DNA from: Brockia lithotrophica
GTDB lineage: Bacteria; Bacillota; Bacilli; Thermicanales; DSM-22653
Direction of reading: 5' to 3'
DNA: 64,000 nt
NCBI RefSeq assembly: GCF_003633725.1
Contig: NZ_RBIJ01000004.1
Coordinates: 62,001-126,000 of the forward strand
Position numbers and translations under genes: made by a program. Shown here in pieces: positions 61,627-64,000 of this stretch. Numbering within the stretch: position 1 is the stretch's first letter; each line of letters starts with the position of its first letter. The notes beneath the pieces were generated by a model. That model did no database searches. It saw nothing but the letters and a program-made list of their open reading frames with translations, and was not told the origin of the DNA.

Positions 61627-64000
61627 ATGGACGAGCGGTTGTTTCGCCTTCTCCGGGAGTTCACCCCGGAATTCGCAGACGAAGGGCCTTCGGAAGACCT
61701 CCTACGCCTCTTGGCGCAGGCGGAGCTCAGGCGCCTCGAAGTCGTACGCCGCAAACGGCTTTGGCGTCTGCGCCTCGTCGTGCCCGCCTTTCCGCCCGTG
61801 GCCCCCTACCTCACGTGGGGCCGGACGTTTGCCGCACGCCTTCGGGATCGGGCCGGGCTTCGCCTCGACCTGCACCCCGAGTACCTGAAGCCCTTCGATC
61901 CCGCGTCCTTCGTCGCGGAGGTCGCCCGCGAGCTTCGGGAATGGGCGGCGGCTACCGAAGACCTCGCGGCGTACGCCGACGGGTTTCGCCTCGCGTTCGA
62001 CGGGCGTGCGGGCGTGCTCGTCGTGCACTTTTCCACGGCGGCAGGTCTCCCTTCGGAAGCCGGGATCGAAGAACTCGCCGCCTACGTCCGCTGGCTCTTC
62101 GGCCTTCCCGTCCGCAAAGTCCTCCCTGTAGACGACGGGTCGCAGGCGGGAGACGCTCCAACGCACGGAGGGGGCGACCTCTTCTCGGCGGGTGGCGAGG
62201 GAGGGGAGCGCTGTGTGCGCCCTGTCCGCAAGCGCCCTTCGGAAGCAAACCACGGCGTGCCCCTCTTGGCTATCGAAGAGCTGACGGAGGACATGCCGCG
62301 CGTGGCCGTGGAGGGCACGATCTTTGCCGTGGAGACGCGGCCCGTGAAGTCCGGCGGGACGCGCTACGTCTTTAAGATCACGGACGGAACGGACAGCATT
62401 GCCGTGAAGGTCTTTCCCCGGGACGAGGCGGAGGAAGAGCGCTTCCAAAACCTCGGTCCAGGAGCCGCCATCCGCGCCGAAGGCAACGTCCACTACGACA
62501 CGTACGACCAGGACTTCGTCCTGAGCGCGCGTAAGGTCGAGGCGATCGAACGTCCCAAACGCCTGGACCTCGCCCCCGTCCGCCGCGTGGAACTCCACCT
62601 GCACACGGCGATGAGCGCCATGGACGCGCCGCTCAAGGTCGCCGACGCCGTCCGCCGCGCCGCCGAGTGGGGGCACGGCGCCCTGGCGATCACAGATCAC
62701 GCCGTCGTACAGGCTTTCCCTGAAGCGTACGAGCTGGGAAAGGCCCTAGGCGTAAAGGTGATCTACGGCCTGGAGGCCTACCTCGTAGACGACGCCGTGC
62801 CGATCGTCCACGATCCCGAGCCGCGGGATCTCCTCGAGGACACGTACGTCGTCTTTGACGTAGAGACCACGGGGCTTTCCAGCGAGTTCGACGCGCTCAT
62901 CGAGATCGCCGCCGTGAAGTTTCGAGGCGGGGAAGTCGTGGAGACCTTTCGGACCTTCGTCGATCCGAAACGCCCCCTTCCTCCGAAGATCGTCGCCCTT
63001 ACGGGAATCCGGGATGAAGACCTCGTGGGGGCACCTTCGGAACGGGAGGCCGTACACGCCTTTCTGGAGTTCGCACAAGACGCGACGCTCGTCGCCCACA
63101 ACGCCCGCTTCGACGTGGGTTTCCTCCAGGCGGCCCTCAGGCGCATGGGACTCCCGCCGCTCAAGCGCCCCGTCGTCGACTCCCTCGAGCTCGCCCGCCT
63201 CCTTTTGCCCAACCACCGCAACCACCGCTTGGACACGCTCGCCGAAACCTACGGCGTCGCCCTCGAGCGGCACCACCGCGCACTCGACGATGCGGCGGCT
63301 ACGGCGCAGGTCTTTTGGCGGCTCGTCGAGCAGGTCGTAGAGGAACGGGGGGTTCGGACGCAGGACGCCCTGGCCCGCCTGGCCAACGCCCGCGGTGCCG
63401 GAGCTTCGCGCGCCCGGCCGTACCACGCCACGCTCCTTGCGACGAGCGAAGAGGGCTTGCGCAACCTCTACCGGCTCGTCACCTTGAGCCATACGGAGTA
63501 CTTCTACCGGGTGCCGCGCATTCCCAAGAGCGTCTTAGAGGCGCATCGCGAAGGCCTCCTCGTGGGAAGTGGCTGCGAGGAAGGCGAGGTGTTCGAAGCG
63601 GCGCTGAACAAAGGGCCCGACGTCCTCCGCGGGATTCTCGAGTTTTACGACTACGTGGAGCTCTTGCCGCCCGACCTCTACCTCGCGCAGGTGGAAGACC
63701 TCACGGAGGATCGCCTGCGGGAAGTATTCTCTAAACTCCTCACCCTCGCCCGGGAGCTCGGGAAACCGGTCGTCGCCGTGGGGAACGTCCACCATTTGGA
63801 GCCGGAGGACATCGTCTTCCGCAAGGTCCTCCTCGTAAACCAAAACGGGATCCCCACCAAAGATCCGGAGAGGATCGGTTCCGCGTACTACCGCACGACC
63901 GAGGAGATGCTGGACGCCTTTCGCCCGTACGTGGGGGAGCTCGCGGAGGAAATCGTCATCCACGCCCCGCGCCGCATCGCCGAATCGATCCCCGAGCTTC
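61627..64000 (+). CDS. polC: DNA polymerase III PolC, N-terminal part (3' truncated by window edge)
   Basis: The first ~791 residues of the Gram-positive replicative polymerase. N-terminal domain to about 215, OB-fold from about 223 (RVAVEGTIFAVETRPV), PHP domain from about 321 (VELHLHTAMSAMDAPLKVAD, then ITDHAVVQAFPEAYE), and an inserted DEDD 3'-5' exonuclease with Asp411/Glu413 (VFDVETTGLSSEFDALIEIA), HNARFDVGFLQ and the HHRALDDAAAT motif. The PHP resumes near 620. A low-complexity linker (about 175-205) is longer than usual. ATG 61627 is 9 nt from GGAGGGG; ATG 61618 abuts it. The frame is open to the edge; the polymerase palm lies outside. Confidence 0.96.
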   Translation, partial: MDERLFRLLREFTPEFADEGPSEDLLRLLAQAELRRLEVVRRKRLWRLRLVVPAFPPVAPYLTWGRTFAARLRDRAGLRLDLHPEYLKPFDPASFVAEVARELREWAAATEDLAAYADGFRLAFDGRAGVLVVHFSTAAGLPSEAGIEELAAYVRWLFGLPVRKVLPVDDGSQAGDAPTHGGGDLFSAGGEGGERCVRPVRKRPSEANHGVPLLAIEELTEDMPRVAVEGTIFAVETRPVKSGGTRYVFKITDGTDSIAVKVFPRDEAEEERFQNLGPGAAIRAEGNVHYDTYDQDFVLSARKVEAIERPKRLDLAPVRRVELHLHTAMSAMDAPLKVADAVRRAAEWGHGALAITDHAVVQAFPEAYELGKALGVKVIYGLEAYLVDDAVPIVHDPEPRDLLEDTYVVFDVETTGLSSEFDALIEIAAVKFRGGEVVETFRTFVDPKRPLPPKIVALTGIRDEDLVGAPSEREAVHAFLEFAQDATLVAHNARFDVGFLQAALRRMGLPPLKRPVVDSLELARLLLPNHRNHRLDTLAETYGVALERHHRALDDAAATAQVFWRLVEQVVEERGVRTQDALARLANARGAGASRARPYHATLLATSEEGLRNLYRLVTLSHTEYFYRVPRIPKSVLEAHREGLLVGSGCEEGEVFEAALNKGPDVLRGILEFYDYVELLPPDLYLAQVEDLTEDRLREVFSKLLTLARELGKPVVAVGNVHHLEPEDIVFRKVLLVNQNGIPTKDPERIGSAYYRTTEEMLDAFRPYVGELAEEIVIHAPRRIAESIPEL

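Overview
The window is about 64 kb of GC-rich DNA, with almost every gene on the + strand. Its gene order is that of Bacillales around ylxM-ffh-rpsP, codV-clpQ-clpY-codY, the long fla/che operon, and rpsB-tsf-pyrH-frr-uppS-cdsA-dxr-rasP-proS-polC. CodY, PolC, a Spo0E-like protein, a FliY-type switch protein and CheC/CheD all point to a Gram-positive, probably spore-forming, flagellated member of the Bacillales. The high GC and very frequent GTG starts suggest a thermophilic high-GC lineage of the Brockia or Hydrogenibacillus kind. That genus-level guess is inference.

Layout. 1-5.9 kb: the end of a 2-hydroxyacid dehydrogenase, aconitase, and an amino-acid ABC transporter whose promoter carries two tandem dyads. 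5.9-6.7 kb: a membrane protein (YwiC-like) on the minus strand, divergent from the next operon. 6.8-16.3 kb: ylxM-ffh-rpsP-rimM-trmD, then rplS-lepB-rbgA-rnhB-yraN, a nitroreductase and comM. 16.3-17.5 kb: a 465-bp non-coding stretch with a strong SigA-type promoter and a perfect 0A box, then a Spo0E-like gene and a small unknown gene. 17.5-25.2 kb: dprA, topA, codV, hslV, hslU, codY. 25.2-51 kb: the flagellar/chemotaxis operon from flgB to sigD plus one unknown gene. 51-64 kb: translation, UMP kinase, isoprenoid and phospholipid genes, rasP, ispG, proS, and polC running off the end.

How the genes work together. The 26-kb fla/che block builds the rod, MS ring, C ring, export gate, hook scaffold and chemotaxis core, and ends with the sigma factor for late flagellar genes. 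Compared with Bacillus subtilis it lacks flhG, cheB and swrB at the usual sites. The rpsP region lacks khpA (ylqC), and the topA-codV junction lacks trmFO. CodY sits just upstream of fla/che and has a SigD-like promoter, which would link motility sigma activity to the nutrient regulator.

I see no CRISPR array, insertion sequence, prophage, tRNA or rRNA. Most of the window is ordinary conserved chromosome. The points of interest are regulatory: the tandem dyads at the transporter promoter, the 0A box at the Spo0E-like locus, the SigD-like element at codY, alternating purine-pyrimidine tracts flanking the topA promoter, and a permease gene without a usable canonical start codon.
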